From positions 1 through 31,285 of the forward strand of contig CAMGSV010000004.1 of NCBI GenBank assembly GCA_946061495.1: a stretch of DNA of 31,285 bases, read 5' to 3'. How positions within the stretch are numbered: position 1 is the stretch's first letter; every line of letters starts with the position of its first letter. The notes below the pieces were generated by a model. It was not told the DNA's origin and made no database searches. It saw nothing but the letters and a program-made list of their open reading frames with translations. Below are positions 30,042-31,285 of the stretch, in pieces. A program made the position numbers and the translations under genes. The DNA is from an uncultured Spirochaetales bacterium. Lineage in GTDB: Bacteria; Spirochaetota; Spirochaetia; Treponematales; Treponemataceae.

Positions 30042-30662
30042 ATGAAAGGTCTGATTGCAACAAAAGTGGGAATGACCCAGGTGTTCGACGAAAACGGCAA
30101 CCTTACGCCGGTTACCGTGATCCGCGTTGACCCTAACGTGGTTGTGGCCCGCAAGACAAAGGAAGCTGCTGGCTACGATGCAGTTGTTCTTGGCCTTGGA
30201 GAGCTCAAGAGCAAGAACGTAACAAAGCCATACGCAGGTCAGTTTCCCGAGGGAATCACCCCCAAGCGGCATCTGAAGGAATTCCGTGATTTCGACACAG
30301 AGCCTGCTGTTGGTGATGAAATTGGTATCGAGCTTTTTGAAGGTACCAAATACGTAGACGTTACCGCTACCTCAAAGGGTAAGGGCTTTCAGGGTGTAAT
30401 GAAGCGGTGGGGTTTCCATGGTGGACGTGCGACACACGGTTCTAAGTTCCACCGTGAGGCCGGTTCAACAGGAATGTGTACTTCACCCGGACGCAGCTTT
30501 AAGAACATAAAGATGCCCGGACACATGGGTAATGAGCGGGTGACTGTTCAGAACCTGAAGGTGGTGAAGGTTGATCCTGAATTGAAGGTTGTGATGGTTC
30601 GTGGGTCTGTGCCCGGGAATAAAGACTGTACGCTGATCATCAAGTCCGCGGTAAAGAAATAA
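30042..30662 (+). CDS. rplC: 50S ribosomal protein L3
   Basis: 206 residues from the ATG at 30042, preceded by AAGGAG. The open frame runs further up (ATG at 30003), but L3 proteins begin MKGLIATKVGMTQVF as here. The signature GFQGVMKRWGFHGGRATHGS (about residues 115-134) and the loop that reaches the peptidyl-transferase centre (FHREAGSTG ... SFKNIKMPGHMGNERVTVQNL) are intact. The length is normal. rplD begins 15 bases after its stop. Confidence 0.97.
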   Translation: MKGLIATKVGMTQVFDENGNLTPVTVIRVDPNVVVARKTKEAAGYDAVVLGLGELKSKNVTKPYAGQFPEGITPKRHLKEFRDFDTEPAVGDEIGIELFEGTKYVDVTATSKGKGFQGVMKRWGFHGGRATHGSKFHREAGSTGMCTSPGRSFKNIKMPGHMGNERVTVQNLKVVKVDPELKVVMVRGSVPGNKDCTLIIKSAVKK

Positions 30663-30677
30663 CGGCAGAGGAAGACG

Positions 30678-31285
30678 ATGGAAAAGAAAGTCTATTCAGT
30701 CGATGGTAAAGAGCTTAGGACTATTACTCTTGATGATAAGGTGTTCGGCCTTCCGGTTAACGAAGACGTTATCTACTATGCCATCACTAACGAGTTAGCA
30801 AATAAGCGCGTCGGTACAGCTTGTACAAAGGATCGTTCTGAGGTGCATGGCAGCAATGCCAAGCCCTATAAGCAGAAGGGAACTGGTCGGGCCCGCCGCG
30901 GTGATAAGAAATCCCCTCTTGTACGGGGTGGTGGGGTGGTTTTCGGCCCCAAGCCAAGGGATTTCAGTTTCAGGCTGCCTAAGAAGGTGAAGCGCCTGGC
31001 AATGAAGTCAATTCTGAGCATGAAGGCTCAGAACGATACATTGACTGTAATCGAAGATTTTACTGTAGAAAGCGGAAAGACAAAGGATCTTGTGTCCATT
31101 CTGAAGAATTTTCCTGCTGAGGGTCGCGTAGTAATCGTTCTGAAGGACGATGACGCAAAGATCAAGCAGGCTGGACGCAACATTCCTACCGTATCCTTCC
31201 TGTCTTACAACAGGCTGCGTGCCCACGACCTCTTCTATGGAAGAAAGGTTATCATGCTGGAGTCTGCTGCCAAGAATCTTTCTGG
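30678..31285 (+). CDS. rplD: 50S ribosomal protein L4, cut by the window end
   Basis: About 202 codons are present before the window ends inside the gene; L4 is usually about 205-215 residues, so only the last few are missing. The start MEKKVYSVDGKELRTITLDDKVFG, the conserved loop KPYKQKGTGRARRGDKKSPLVRGGGVVFGPKPRDF and the later FLSYNRLRAHDLFYGRKVIML are typical. GAGGAAG lies 4 bases before the ATG. In enterobacteria L4 represses its own operon. Confidence 0.96.
   Translation, partial: MEKKVYSVDGKELRTITLDDKVFGLPVNEDVIYYAITNELANKRVGTACTKDRSEVHGSNAKPYKQKGTGRARRGDKKSPLVRGGGVVFGPKPRDFSFRLPKKVKRLAMKSILSMKAQNDTLTVIEDFTVESGKTKDLVSILKNFPAEGRVVIVLKDDDAKIKQAGRNIPTVSFLSYNRLRAHDLFYGRKVIMLESAAKNLS

Overview
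The window looks like a chromosomal segment of a spirochaete, most likely a Treponema-like organism. Supporting signs are a spirochaetal FlaB core flagellin behind a sigma-28-type promoter, the gene order tuf-rpsJ-rplC-rplD, the dnaX-ybaB-recR cluster, an EF-Tu with spirochaete-like wording around residue 110, and several lipoprotein and beta-barrel genes. The genus is inferred; no rRNA is present to fix it. I see no insertion sequence, prophage, CRISPR array or tRNA gene.

Layout. 1-727 is non-coding, with short palindromic repeats at the left edge. 728-2467 holds a small exported protein, a GNAT acetyltransferase (minus) and a stand-alone FliG N-terminal-domain protein. 2442-4960 is a heavy-metal resistance unit on the minus strand: a P1B ATPase, then an ArsR repressor, behind a promoter carrying a perfect 34-bp palindrome. 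4976-9188 is a minus-strand group: ECF transporter S component, TrkA, TrkH and a RimJ-type acetyltransferase. 9284-12756 is a lipoprotein plus outer-membrane-protein operon. 12799-15022 holds a YchJ-like protein, RlmB and a hemolysin-III protein with an added coiled coil. 15142-19463 holds a chemoreceptor and the helicase HrpB. 19549-20853 is a DUF1576 membrane protein. 20910-23576 is dnaX-ybaB-recR. 23612-26564 (minus) holds flaB, a Cys-rich membrane-anchored protein and an aldehyde dehydrogenase. 26581-27736 is a divergent pair of an outer-membrane protein and an XRE regulator. 27737-28354 is a long, highly structured non-coding stretch. From 28355 to the right edge is the start of the tuf/S10 ribosomal operon, with rplD cut by the window end.

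Two themes go beyond ordinary annotation. First, at least five and perhaps six genes (GNAT at 1930, ECF S component at 9152, ychJ-like at 12799, dnaX at 20910, ALDH at 26529, XRE at 27410) have a -10 box ending exactly 6-7 nt before the ATG, and almost none has a usable Shine-Dalgarno sequence. This predicts leaderless mRNAs, while other genes in the window have strong AGGAG-type sites. In several of them the -35 box supplies a false upstream TTG or GTG start codon. Second, the 27862-28240 stretch has its own good promoter followed by a chain of hairpins and matches none of the housekeeping RNAs I can recognise; it is a candidate non-coding RNA or a very long tuf leader. HrpB also appears to begin 28 codons upstream of its first conventional start codon, probably at an ATT.
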